A stretch of 64,000 bases of DNA, from contig NZ_CP104900.1 of the NCBI RefSeq assembly GCF_025449215.1, forward strand, positions 2,666,001 through 2,730,000, in the 5' to 3' direction. The notes below the pieces were generated by a model. It ran no database searches, was not told the DNA's origin, and saw nothing but the letters and a program-made list of their open reading frames with translations. The stretch is from Shewanella seohaensis (lineage in GTDB: Bacteria > Pseudomonadota > Gammaproteobacteria > Enterobacterales > Shewanellaceae). Both the position numbers and the translations under genes were made by a program. How positions within the stretch are numbered: position 1 is the stretch's first letter; each line of letters opens with the position of its first letter. Of this stretch, positions 29,293-37,983 are shown piece by piece.

Positions 29293-31386
29293 ATGAATCG
29301 TAAATTACTGCCTTGGTGCATCGCAGGGGTACTCACTATGAGTGGTCAACTCCACGCCGAAGAAGACAAATACCTTTGGCTCGAAGAGGTTGAAGGCGCA
29401 AAGCCGATGGAGTGGGTTAAGGCCCAAAATGCCACTTCTGCCGCTGAAATTAAAGCCTTCAAAGGCTTCGATACCTTAGTTGCCAACAGCCTCGCTATCC
29501 TTAATGACAAAGAGCGTATTCCTTACGCCACCCATATTGGCGATAAGCTGTATAACTTTTGGAAGGATGATACCCATGTGCGGGGGATTTACCGCCGCAC
29601 TACGATGGAAGAATACGCCAAGGCGGATCCAAAGTGGGAAACCGTGCTCGATGTCGATGCCTTAGGCAAAACCGAAGCGGTGAACTGGGTATTCAAAGGC
29701 ATTGATTGCCAGTATCCACAGAATCAGCGCTGCTTTGTGTCCTTGTCCCGTGGCGGCGCCGATGCGGTCGAAGTGCGTGAATTTGATTTAACCACCAAAG
29801 ACTTTGTGCCTGCGAAAGACAAACCTTTCTTCTTAAAAGAAGCGAAATCTAGCCTTAGTTGGATTAATACCGATCAGGCCTTTGTCGGTACCGACTTTGG
29901 CGATGGTCAAAGCATGACGGACTCGGGTTATCCCCGCGTGGTAAAGTTATGGCAACGTGGTACGCCGCTTGAACAAGCGAAAACCATTTTCAGTGGCGAC
30001 AAAACTTCGGTCGCGGTATCGGGTTGGGTGATATTTGACGACAAAACCCCACTGAGCCTAGTCACAGAGGCGCATACCTTTTACACCGCTACTCAATATG
30101 TTTACCAAGACGGCAAACTCATAAAGCTGCCACTCCCACAGGATGCCGAGATTAAAGGCTATTTCCAGGGCAAGCTGTTTATTGAGCTTAAGAGTGAGTT
30201 AGCAACCCCTGCGGCGACATTCAGCCAAGGCGCAGTGGTGTACGCCAATGTGGCGGATTTGATTGCCCAAAAAGCCGCCTTTACTGAATTTGTCAGCCCA
30301 ACGCCGACCGCATCAATCGCCCAGTTAACGTTCAGTAAGAGCGCGATTTTTGTTAATTGGCTCGATAACGTGAAGAGCAAACTGGTTCGCTATGAGCAAG
30401 ACGCGAAAGGCGCATGGCAAAGCACGCCGGTACCCTTTGAGGCCAACGGCGCGTTAACCGTGATGGATATGGAGCGCGACAGTGATGATTTCTTTGTCAA
30501 TTACACAAGTTTCCTTGAGCCATCGAGCCTGTATACCGTCAATGCTAAGGCGTTAAAACCGCAAAAGATGAAAGGTATGCCTCAGCAATTTGCGGCGGAT
30601 AAATTTACCACCGAGCAGTATTTTGCAACCTCAAAGGATGGCACTAAAGTGCCGTATTTTGTGGTGATGGCAAAAGATCTTAAGCTCGATGGCAGTAATC
30701 CAACACTGCTTTATGGTTATGGTGGTTTTGAAGTGTCACTGCGCCCAGCCTATTCTGCAACCATTGGTAAAAACTGGTTAGAGCAGGGCGGCGTGTATGT
30801 GCTGGCGAATATCCGTGGTGGCGGCGAGTATGGGCCTGCGTGGCATCAAGCGGCGCTTAAGGAAAATCGTCATAAGGCTTACGAGGACTTTGAAGCCATC
30901 GCCGAGGATCTCATTGCCCGTAAGATTACCTCGAGCAAGCATTTAGGTATTCAAGGTGGCAGTAATGGTGGTTTGCTGATGGGCGCCGCCTTTACCCGTC
31001 GTCCCGATCTCTACAATGCCGTGGTCTGCCAAGTGCCGTTACTCGACATGTACCGCTTCAATAAGTTACTCGCCGGCGCAAGTTGGATGGGGGAATACGG
31101 AAATCCCGATGTGCCTGAGGAATGGGCTTACATTAAAACCTATTCGCCATACCATAATCTGCACAAGGATACGCATTATCCAAAGGTGTTCTTCACTACC
31201 TCAACCCGTGATGACAGGGTTCACCCTGGACATGCGCGTAAGATGGTGGCCAAGATGAAGGACATGGGTATCGATGTGCTTTACTATGAAAATATCGAAG
31301 GTGGGCATGCTGGGGCTGCAGATAATAATCAAGCTGCGGAACTAAATTCAATGGCGTTTGCCTACTTATTACAGCAGTTAAAATAA
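29293..31386 (+). CDS. Secreted prolyl oligopeptidase family serine peptidase (S9A)
   Basis: A periplasmic peptidase that would cut after proline in short peptides. Residues 1-22 are a signal peptide (MNRKLLPWCIAGVLTMSGQL then HA). A seven-bladed propeller domain fills residues about 90-430. The alpha/beta hydrolase domain carries the catalytic Ser in GIQGGSNGGLLMGAA (near residue 557), Asp in STRDDRVHPGHARKM (near 640) and His in EGGHAGAAD (near 672). The total of 697 residues is typical. The ribosome site AAGGA precedes the ATG, and the tandem repeat above it may influence expression. Monocistronic, ending at a terminator. Confidence 0.92.
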   Translation: MNRKLLPWCIAGVLTMSGQLHAEEDKYLWLEEVEGAKPMEWVKAQNATSAAEIKAFKGFDTLVANSLAILNDKERIPYATHIGDKLYNFWKDDTHVRGIYRRTTMEEYAKADPKWETVLDVDALGKTEAVNWVFKGIDCQYPQNQRCFVSLSRGGADAVEVREFDLTTKDFVPAKDKPFFLKEAKSSLSWINTDQAFVGTDFGDGQSMTDSGYPRVVKLWQRGTPLEQAKTIFSGDKTSVAVSGWVIFDDKTPLSLVTEAHTFYTATQYVYQDGKLIKLPLPQDAEIKGYFQGKLFIELKSELATPAATFSQGAVVYANVADLIAQKAAFTEFVSPTPTASIAQLTFSKSAIFVNWLDNVKSKLVRYEQDAKGAWQSTPVPFEANGALTVMDMERDSDDFFVNYTSFLEPSSLYTVNAKALKPQKMKGMPQQFAADKFTTEQYFATSKDGTKVPYFVVMAKDLKLDGSNPTLLYGYGGFEVSLRPAYSATIGKNWLEQGGVYVLANIRGGGEYGPAWHQAALKENRHKAYEDFEAIAEDLIARKITSSKHLGIQGGSNGGLLMGAAFTRRPDLYNAVVCQVPLLDMYRFNKLLAGASWMGEYGNPDVPEEWAYIKTYSPYHNLHKDTHYPKVFFTTSTRDDRVHPGHARKMVAKMKDMGIDVLYYENIEGGHAGAADNNQAAELNSMAFAYLLQQLK

Positions 31387-31451
31387 TCGTGACCTTTTCA
31401 CGCAAAAAGTGTCGCGATTAGCACCGAGCAAGTCCCTATAGGTTGGGGAGC

Positions 31452-31490
31452 AAAAAACGGTCGAATTCATTCAGGTTCGGCCGTTTTTTT
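31452..31490 (+). terminator. Terminator of the S9 peptidase gene
   Basis: Stem AAAAAACGG-TCGAA / TTCGG-CCGTTTTTT, with one mismatch, followed by seven T. It lies about 65 bp after the stop. Confidence 0.75.
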
Positions 31491-31639
31491 AATCCGCATT
31501 TTAACTTGTTAATAATATTAATAATTTTATTGAGTAGGCCAAGGTCAGTTGCTAAGATGACATTCATTTTTAGGCATAAGATTACCTTAAGAAAACTAAG
31601 TTAGCTTCGGCCCACTATTTATTTGAGAGACCATTACCA

Positions 31640-33265
31640 GTGCTGACGAGATTTAAAACCCTAACTGTGAATCGCTTCACCTTCCTCACCGCATTATTTT
31701 ACGTTTGCGTTTTTAATATCCCTCTCTTTGAAGTCATCAAAAAAGGCATTGAAAAACAACCTGATGTGGATCCGATCTTTATCGCCACTATGCCGCTGTT
31801 TTTAACCTTTGCACTGAGTTTTGTGTTTTCACTGTTTACGGTGAAGTATCTGGTAAAACCCTTTTTCATCATTCTTACGCTGCTCTCCTCGAGCGTGTTT
31901 TTTGCCGCGCTTAAATACAATGTCGTGTTCGACTACGGCATGATTGAAAACACCTTTCAAACCAACAGCGCAGAAGCCTTGATGTATGTGAACTTTGCTT
32001 CCATTCTCAACATGCTGCTCACAGGGATTTTGCCCGCCTATTTAATTTATAAAGCCGATATCCAATACAAGCCATTTTTTAAAGAATTGCTACATAAAGT
32101 CTTGTTTATGCTGGCGATGCTCGCGGGGCTCGGGATTATCGCCTTCTTCTATTTCCAAGATTACGCCGCCTTTGGTCGCAATAATGATGAGATCAAACGC
32201 TATATCGTGCCGACCTATTTTATTGGTGCAGCGTCTAAATACATTAACGTGCATTATTTGCAAACACCGATGGAATATCAGCAACTGGGCTTAGATGCGA
32301 AAAATGTGACGACCAATGCCAACGGCAAACCTAACCTGTTAGTGCTAGTGGTGGGCGAGACTGCTCGTTCGATGAACTATCAATACTATGGTTACGATAA
32401 ACCGACCAATGCTCACACAGAAGGACAAGGCTTGATTGCCTTTAAAGATACCCATTCCTGCGGTACGGCAACGGCGGTCTCGCTGCCTTGCATGTTCTCG
32501 CGTATGGGACGTGAGGATTACGATTCTCGCCGCGCCTATGCCCAAGACACGGCTATGGATGTACTGAATCACGGCGGGATTAAAGTGCAGTGGTTTGATA
32601 ATGACTCGGGTTGTAAAGGGGTGTGCGATCAGGTTGAAAACATCACCATCGACCTTAATAGCGATCCTGAACTCTGCTCGGGCCAATATTGTTTCGACCA
32701 AGTGCTGCTCAATAAACTCGATGAAGCTTTAGCCAATGCAGAGCAGAAAGACACTGTGATTGCCCTGCATGTGATCGGCAGCCATGGGCCGACGTACTTC
32801 CTGCGTTATCCGCCAGAGCACCGTAAATTTACGCCGGATTGCCCACGCAGTGATATTCAAAACTGCAGCGCCGAAGAGCTGATGAACACCTATGACAACA
32901 CGATTTTGTATACCGATTACATCATCAGTGAAGTGGTGAATAAGCTTAAACAGCAACAAGCTAAGTTTGATACCGCCATGTTCTATGTGTCGGATCACGG
33001 CGAATCTCTGGGTGAGAAAGGCATGTATCTACATGGTGCGCCGTACAGCATTGCGCCGATTGAACAAACCAGTATTCCTATGCTGGCCTGGGTGTCGGAG
33101 GATTTCAGCCAAGACAACCATTTAAATATGGCGTGTTTGGCTAAAGAGGCCGAGAAGGGCGGCTTCTCCCACGACAATCTGTTCGACAGTTTGTTGGGAT
33201 TAATGAACGTACAGACCCAAGTGTATCAGCCTAAGTTAGATATTTTTGCCCGCTGCCGCGGTTAA
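31640..33265 (+). CDS. eptA: Phosphoethanolamine--lipid A transferase EptA
   Basis: An inner-membrane enzyme that adds phosphoethanolamine to lipid A, lowering negative charge and polymyxin binding. Five N-terminal helices (residues about 15-170) precede a periplasmic sulfatase-fold domain. The metal and nucleophile sites are visible: LLVLVVGETARSMNY (Glu), CGTATAVSLPCMFSR (nucleophilic Thr), IALHVIGSHGPTY and MFYVSDHGESLGEKG (Asp-His). Six or more cysteines (SCGTA, LPCMF, GCKGVC, LCSGQYC) fit the family's disulfides. The start is a GTG at 31640. No two-component genes are adjacent, so regulation by PmrAB cannot be inferred here. Confidence 0.9.
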   Translation: MLTRFKTLTVNRFTFLTALFYVCVFNIPLFEVIKKGIEKQPDVDPIFIATMPLFLTFALSFVFSLFTVKYLVKPFFIILTLLSSSVFFAALKYNVVFDYGMIENTFQTNSAEALMYVNFASILNMLLTGILPAYLIYKADIQYKPFFKELLHKVLFMLAMLAGLGIIAFFYFQDYAAFGRNNDEIKRYIVPTYFIGAASKYINVHYLQTPMEYQQLGLDAKNVTTNANGKPNLLVLVVGETARSMNYQYYGYDKPTNAHTEGQGLIAFKDTHSCGTATAVSLPCMFSRMGREDYDSRRAYAQDTAMDVLNHGGIKVQWFDNDSGCKGVCDQVENITIDLNSDPELCSGQYCFDQVLLNKLDEALANAEQKDTVIALHVIGSHGPTYFLRYPPEHRKFTPDCPRSDIQNCSAEELMNTYDNTILYTDYIISEVVNKLKQQQAKFDTAMFYVSDHGESLGEKGMYLHGAPYSIAPIEQTSIPMLAWVSEDFSQDNHLNMACLAKEAEKGGFSHDNLFDSLLGLMNVQTQVYQPKLDIFARCRG

Positions 33266-33289
33266 GTTCAGTAGGCTTGTGAATAGATG

Positions 33290-33320
33290 AAGGAGGATGG
33301 TGACATCCTCCTTTGTTTTT
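33290..33320 (+). terminator. Terminator of eptA
   Basis: A perfect 10 bp stem AAGGAGGATG / CATCCTCCTT, with a 4 nt loop, and then TGTTTTTT. Confidence 0.85.
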
Positions 33321-33420
33321 TGCGCGCCATCATAATAATCATTGTGCCCAGTATCCAAATTGAAGTAGTTGAGTTAACTTAAGTGATACAAAAACATAAC
33401 AACCATTGGGTGCGCGATTC

Positions 33421-34449
33421 ATGTCTTCTTCTGCAGCAAATAAAGAGCTCGATTCGGCGGCGCAAATCCTGCGATTAGCCGTGCCACAAATGTCTGCGCT
33501 TGATATTCCCGTGACCCCCGAAAACTACACGGTTTGGTATGAGTATTTTGCCCAGTCAAACCTCGACTTAAATCGCGCCATTGATGGCTTTCTGGCAAAC
33601 AAAGTGGTGTTTACTAAGGAGGTGAATACCAGTCTGTACAAGAATTTTATTCAAGAAAAATCCCCAGAAGTGATTGAGAATGTCCAAATTGAAACTCAAA
33701 TATTGATCAACTCGCTGATCAGTAAAATTTCTCAGTTAACCCAAGGGACGGAGGCCTTTTCAAGTACCTTGGCGGACTTTGGACTGCAATTGCAATCAAC
33801 CCCCGATGTCTGCACCTTGAACCAATTAGTGGGTGGGGTGATAGATGAAATGCAAAATCTATTAATCAACAACCAGAACATGGAGCAAAGCTTAACGGCC
33901 ATGGGTCAAGAGGTGCAGAACTTAAAATCCGAGATGGAGAACCTAAGTTTAGCAGCCATGACAGATCAATTGACCTCTCTGCATAACCGCCGCGCCTACG
34001 AGATTGCCATTCAAGATCATATTCACCGCGCCGAAGAGCAACAAACCCGTTGCAGCCTGTTACTCATCGATATTGACCGCTTTAAATTGTTTAACGATAC
34101 CTATGGCCATCAAGTGGGGGATAAAGTGTTAGCCTATGTCGCGCTCGCCCTTAAACAATGTGTGCGGGGGGATGACTTTGTCGCTCGCTATGGCGGCGAG
34201 GAGTTTGTGGTGGTGTTGCCTAATACCCATTTCCACGATGCGCTCCAAGTGGCCGAAACCTTAAGGGAGCGTATCTCAGAGCGGCGTTTAGCTATAGGCA
34301 AAGATAAAAAACTCTCACTGGGCGCGATTACAGTGTCTATCGGCCTAGCCTCGTTACAAAAAGGGGACGATGCCGAAACCTTATTTAGCCGAGCGGACAA
34401 AGCCTTATATGAAGCCAAATCCGATGGCCGTAACTGCGTGCGCGGCTAG
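33421..34449 (+). CDS. Diguanylate cyclase (GGDEF domain, soluble)
   Basis: A c-di-GMP synthase. The first 170 residues are a helical, uncharacterised sensor region (PVTPENYTVWYEYFAQSNLD is a conserved opening of a family of Shewanella and Vibrio cyclases). Then comes the GGDEF domain: MTDQLTSLHNRRAYE, IDIDRFKLFNDTYGHQVGDK, and the active site RYGGEEFVVVLP near residue 258. An RxxD product-inhibition site (RGDD) stands five residues ahead of GGEEF. It has no membrane segment. The ATG at 33421 is chosen over an upstream TTG at 33406. Single gene. Confidence 0.9.
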   Translation: MSSSAANKELDSAAQILRLAVPQMSALDIPVTPENYTVWYEYFAQSNLDLNRAIDGFLANKVVFTKEVNTSLYKNFIQEKSPEVIENVQIETQILINSLISKISQLTQGTEAFSSTLADFGLQLQSTPDVCTLNQLVGGVIDEMQNLLINNQNMEQSLTAMGQEVQNLKSEMENLSLAAMTDQLTSLHNRRAYEIAIQDHIHRAEEQQTRCSLLLIDIDRFKLFNDTYGHQVGDKVLAYVALALKQCVRGDDFVARYGGEEFVVVLPNTHFHDALQVAETLRERISERRLAIGKDKKLSLGAITVSIGLASLQKGDDAETLFSRADKALYEAKSDGRNCVRG

Positions 34450-34695
34450 CAAATTGGGCAAGATAGTTTAGTTAGATGGCTTGGAAAATGTTTCTGAGCT
34501 GAGGTGCAAGTCTGTGCCATTTTGACTATTCGGCTAAGGCACTTTTGCTCAAAGGCTCTTTCGCTAATGACCCTGTATCAATCAATGAATAAAAATTAAT
34601 CTCACCTCTTATCAATTAGTTATCAGGATCCTCCCGCAGCATTTGCATTTTGTTACCTATGTTGCCTAAATGGGCAATTGCTTTACATCGCATAC

Positions 34696-34730
34696 CATCC
34701 ATATAATAAGCAATACTTACTATGTGGATG
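34696..34730. promoter_or_regulatory. Palindromic candidate operator of the marR-emrAB operon
   Basis: CATCCATATA (34696-34705) and TATGTGGATG (34721-34730) form 10 bp inverted arms with one mismatch and a 15 bp spacer. They end 10 bp before the marR start codon. The position suits autorepression by the MarR protein. Inference. Confidence 0.5.
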
Positions 34731-34740
34731 ACTTATTAAA

Positions 34741-35169
34741 ATGGCATCAAATACCCTAGGCGCACTCTTAAGTGATATTACCCGCATGATGCGCCGTGTA
34801 TTCCAGGAAACCTACAGGCCCACGGCAGACTGCTCACTGACACTGTCTCAGGCGAGAGCCTTATTGCATATCGCGCGCAACGAAGGTCTTAAACAGATTG
34901 AACTGGCGGATCGCCTCGAGATTAAACCTATCACGGCCGCGAGATTAATTGATGTGCTGTGTGACGCAGGCTTGGTTGAACGTAGACCCGATGCCAAGGA
35001 CAGACGCGCTTTTCAGTTATTTTTGACTGAAGCGGCTGCGCCCCATTTGGCCGAAATTGAACGCGCCGTAACCATAGTGTACGCCCAAGCCTTTAAAGGA
35101 TTCGATGAAGCCGAGTCACAAACGGTGATCCGCTTGTTGTCGCAAATTCATAAAAATTTTTCGGCCTAA
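34741..35169 (+). CDS. MarR-family regulator of an EmrAB-type efflux operon
   Basis: A 142-residue winged-helix protein. Recognition text: LKQIELADRLEIKPITAARL followed by LIDVLCDAGLVERRPDAKDRRA, the classic MarR wing with the DxRxxx signature. It is the first gene of an operon followed by a membrane-fusion protein and an MFS pump, the arrangement of mprA/emrR-emrA-emrB. By analogy it would repress the operon until a lipophilic drug is bound. A palindrome overlaps its promoter. Confidence 0.9.
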   Translation: MASNTLGALLSDITRMMRRVFQETYRPTADCSLTLSQARALLHIARNEGLKQIELADRLEIKPITAARLIDVLCDAGLVERRPDAKDRRAFQLFLTEAAAPHLAEIERAVTIVYAQAFKGFDEAESQTVIRLLSQIHKNFSA

Positions 35170-35224
35170 TCAAAGCTGATAATCCATCCCAGTGATAGAC
35201 GTGAGTGAAGTTGGAGTTGTTGTA

Positions 35225-36280
35225 ATGACTGACGCAAGCCCTCAAGCCCCTCAAGGTAATATGCGTAAAAAACGCAGCGTGTTACTGATTGTGGTTCCCC
35301 TGTTATCTGTTTTGGCCATAGGTGCGGTTTATCTGCATGGCGGCCGCTACATGGAAACCGATAACGCCTATGTGAAGGCGGATAAAGTCCCCGTGAGTGC
35401 TCAAGTGGCCGGGAATGTAGATAGCTTGTATGTGGTGGAAAACCAACGGGTTGAGAAGGGGCAAGTGTTGTTTCGCCTCGACGATGCCATGTTTAAGGTG
35501 ATGGTCGATAAGGCAAGCGCCAAACTGGCGCAGGTCAAAACCGATTTAGCGGTACTCAAGGCGAGTTACCATGAGAAGCAAGCCGAAATTACCCTAGCTG
35601 AAACTAAGTTAACCTTTGCCGAGAAAGAGCAAAAGCGGCAGGAGAATTTAATCGGTAAACACTTTGTGTCGGAATCTCAGCTTGAGGATGCAAGACAAAA
35701 TACCGATATTGCGCGGCAGAATATTCAGACTCTGCAAAAAGATTTACACCGCATTGCCGAAAGCTTAGGCGGCAGCCCCGATTTCCCGATTGAACAACAT
35801 CCTAGCTATTTAGAAGCTTTAGCCCAATTAAATGAAGCCAAGCTGGATTTAAGCCGCGTGGAGATTAAAGCCCCAGTATCAGGTGTCGTTAGCCAACTGC
35901 CTAAGCTGGGACAATATGTCAATGTTGGCGCCATCGCCCTCGCGCTGGTGGCCGATCATGCTCTTTGGATTGAGGCGAACTTCACCGAAACCGATTTAAC
36001 CCACGTCAAACCCGGACAAAAGGTCAATATCCATATCGATACCTTTCCCGACAATCGCTGGCAAGGTACGGTCGAGAGTTTAAGTCCGGCAACGGGCGCT
36101 GAGTTCTCGCTAATCCCCGCGCAAAATGCCACGGGCAACTGGGTGAAAATCGCCCAGCGCGTTCCGGTGCGAATTGCCATTGATACTGTGTTGCCCGAGG
36201 CGCCACTGCGTGCCGGATTAAGCGCAGTGGTGGATATCGATACTGAATATCAACGCCAGTTGTTGGGTTTTAGTCTGTGA
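35225..36280 (+). CDS. HlyD/EmrA-family membrane fusion protein
   Basis: The periplasmic adaptor of a tripartite drug pump. A single N-terminal helix (RSVLLIVVPLLSVLAIGAVYL) is followed by the family mark METDNAYVKADKVPVSAQVA and a split lipoyl domain. A coiled-coil hairpin comes next, then APVSGVVSQLPKLGQYVNVG and a beta-barrel with TFPDNRWQGTVESLSPATGA. I chose the ATG at 35225 because GGAG lies 8 nt ahead; a GTG at 35192 is possible. Its stop overlaps the pump start. It pairs with the MFS pump and probably an outer-membrane TolC-like channel encoded elsewhere. Confidence 0.88.
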   Translation: MTDASPQAPQGNMRKKRSVLLIVVPLLSVLAIGAVYLHGGRYMETDNAYVKADKVPVSAQVAGNVDSLYVVENQRVEKGQVLFRLDDAMFKVMVDKASAKLAQVKTDLAVLKASYHEKQAEITLAETKLTFAEKEQKRQENLIGKHFVSESQLEDARQNTDIARQNIQTLQKDLHRIAESLGGSPDFPIEQHPSYLEALAQLNEAKLDLSRVEIKAPVSGVVSQLPKLGQYVNVGAIALALVADHALWIEANFTETDLTHVKPGQKVNIHIDTFPDNRWQGTVESLSPATGAEFSLIPAQNATGNWVKIAQRVPVRIAIDTVLPEAPLRAGLSAVVDIDTEYQRQLLGFSL

Positions 36281-37860
36281 GTCAGCAAGTAGTCGCAGGG
36301 CAAGACCATGCCCAAGCTGAGCGCGTGAATTCGAGCGACATTTTACACACCGATACCAAACCTAAGTCTGAGCAACATCTTGGGTTTATCACGCTTTCGG
36401 TGATGCTAGCGACCATTATGCAAGCGCTGGATACTACGATTGCCAACGTGGCCTTGCCCCATATGCAGGGCAGCATGGGGGCGACTCAGGATCAAATCTC
36501 TTGGGTGTTAACCTCCTATATTGTGGCCGCAGCGATTTTTATGCCGCTGACGGGGTTTTTAACCGCAAGGCTTGGGCGTAAACGGGTATTTATGTGGGCT
36601 GTGGTGGGCTTTACGATTGCCTCTATGCTCTGCGGCGCTGCGCAAAACCTTGAGCAAATTGTGTTATTTCGCTTATTGCAAGGGGTGTTTGGTGCCAGCT
36701 TAGTGCCTTTATCCCAATCGGTATTACTCGACAGTTATCCGCCAGAGCGCCATGGTTCGGCCATGGCCCTTTGGGGAGTGGGGGTGATGGTCGGGCCGAT
36801 TTTGGGGCCATCCCTCGGTGGTTGGTTAACTGAGTATTACAACTGGCGCTGGGTGTTCTATATCAACCTGCCTTTTGGATTATTGGCCTGGTTTGGTCTT
36901 GCCGCCTATGTGAAAGAAACGCCGCTGGACCATAGCCGTAAGTTCGATTTACTCGGTTTTGCCATGTTGAGTCTGGCCATTGGCGCCTTGCAAATGTTGC
37001 TCGACAGGGGAGAATCCCTCGATTGGTTTTCTAGTCGCGAAATTGTTATCGAAGCCATTATTGCTGGCATGGCGTTTTATTTGTTTGTGGCCCATATCTT
37101 TACCCATAAACATCCCTTTATTGAGCCCGGGCTGTTTAAGGACCGAAACTTCAGTGTGGGACTTATCTTCATTTTTATCATTGGGATTATTCTGCTGGCG
37201 ACCATGGCCTTACTGCCGCCGTTTATGCAGAACCTGTTAGGTTATCCTGTGATTGATGTGGGTTACTTGCTGGCGCCAAGGGGCGTCGGCACTATGATCG
37301 CCATGATGACTGTGGGTAAACTCGCCGGCAAAGTGGATGTGCGCTACCAAATCTTCTTAGGTTTGATGCTCACTATTTTGTCCCTATGGGAGATGACGGG
37401 TTTTAACACCAATATTACCGGCTGGGACATAGTGCGCACTGGGATTATCCAGGGCCTTGGCTTAGGGTTTATCTTTGTACCACTGTCGACAATTACCTTT
37501 GCAACCTTAGCGGCGAAATACCGTAATGAGGGGACTGCGCTCTTTAGTCTGATGCGAAATATCGGCAGCAGCATAGGGATCTCCGTGGTGATCACCTATC
37601 TTGCCCAGCACACACAGATGAACCATGCGGTGTTTGCCGATTACATTCATCCCTTTAGTTTTGCGCTGCAACATGCTGTTGATGTTCATGCCGTTGATTT
37701 ATCGACGACGCAGGGCATAGCCTTACTCAATGCCGAAGTGAATCGTCAGGCGGCTACCTTGGCCTATTTGCAGGACTTTAGGTTAATGATGTGGGTGACG
37801 TTATCCGCCGTGCCCTTAGTGTTTCTGCTTAAAGGCGTGCATAAAAAACCAAAGCTTTAA
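36277..37860 (+). CDS. DHA2-family MFS multidrug exporter, EmrB-like
   Basis: A 14-helix drug/proton antiporter. Family signatures: IMQALDTTIANVALPHMQGS (motif D1, TM1), GFLTARLGRKRVFM (motif A), and LWGVGVMVGPILGPSLGGWL (motif C, the antiporter motif). The protein is 527 residues long, usual for EmrB/QacA. The GTG start at 36277 overlaps the adaptor gene's stop, so the two are translationally coupled. The cargo is probably hydrophobic drugs or uncouplers, by analogy with EmrAB. Confidence 0.9.
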   Translation: MSQQVVAGQDHAQAERVNSSDILHTDTKPKSEQHLGFITLSVMLATIMQALDTTIANVALPHMQGSMGATQDQISWVLTSYIVAAAIFMPLTGFLTARLGRKRVFMWAVVGFTIASMLCGAAQNLEQIVLFRLLQGVFGASLVPLSQSVLLDSYPPERHGSAMALWGVGVMVGPILGPSLGGWLTEYYNWRWVFYINLPFGLLAWFGLAAYVKETPLDHSRKFDLLGFAMLSLAIGALQMLLDRGESLDWFSSREIVIEAIIAGMAFYLFVAHIFTHKHPFIEPGLFKDRNFSVGLIFIFIIGIILLATMALLPPFMQNLLGYPVIDVGYLLAPRGVGTMIAMMTVGKLAGKVDVRYQIFLGLMLTILSLWEMTGFNTNITGWDIVRTGIIQGLGLGFIFVPLSTITFATLAAKYRNEGTALFSLMRNIGSSIGISVVITYLAQHTQMNHAVFADYIHPFSFALQHAVDVHAVDLSTTQGIALLNAEVNRQAATLAYLQDFRLMMWVTLSAVPLVFLLKGVHKKPKL

Positions 37861-37917
37861 AATGAGCAGTAAATCGGGGTTTAGTGGCATCAGCTAAGCG
37901 CTAACTGCATGATAAAT

Positions 37918-37952
37918 AAAAACGCCGCATCTTTTGAGTGCGGCGTTTTTTA
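37918..37952. terminator. Bidirectional terminator between the efflux operon and patZ
   Basis: AAAAACGCCGCA / TGCGGCGTTTTTT with a 9 nt loop lies between two convergent genes. A and T tracts on the two sides allow function in both directions. Confidence 0.85.
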
Positions 37953-37983
37953 TTGTGTCCAGCGAAACGCAGACTGCTTCGCG

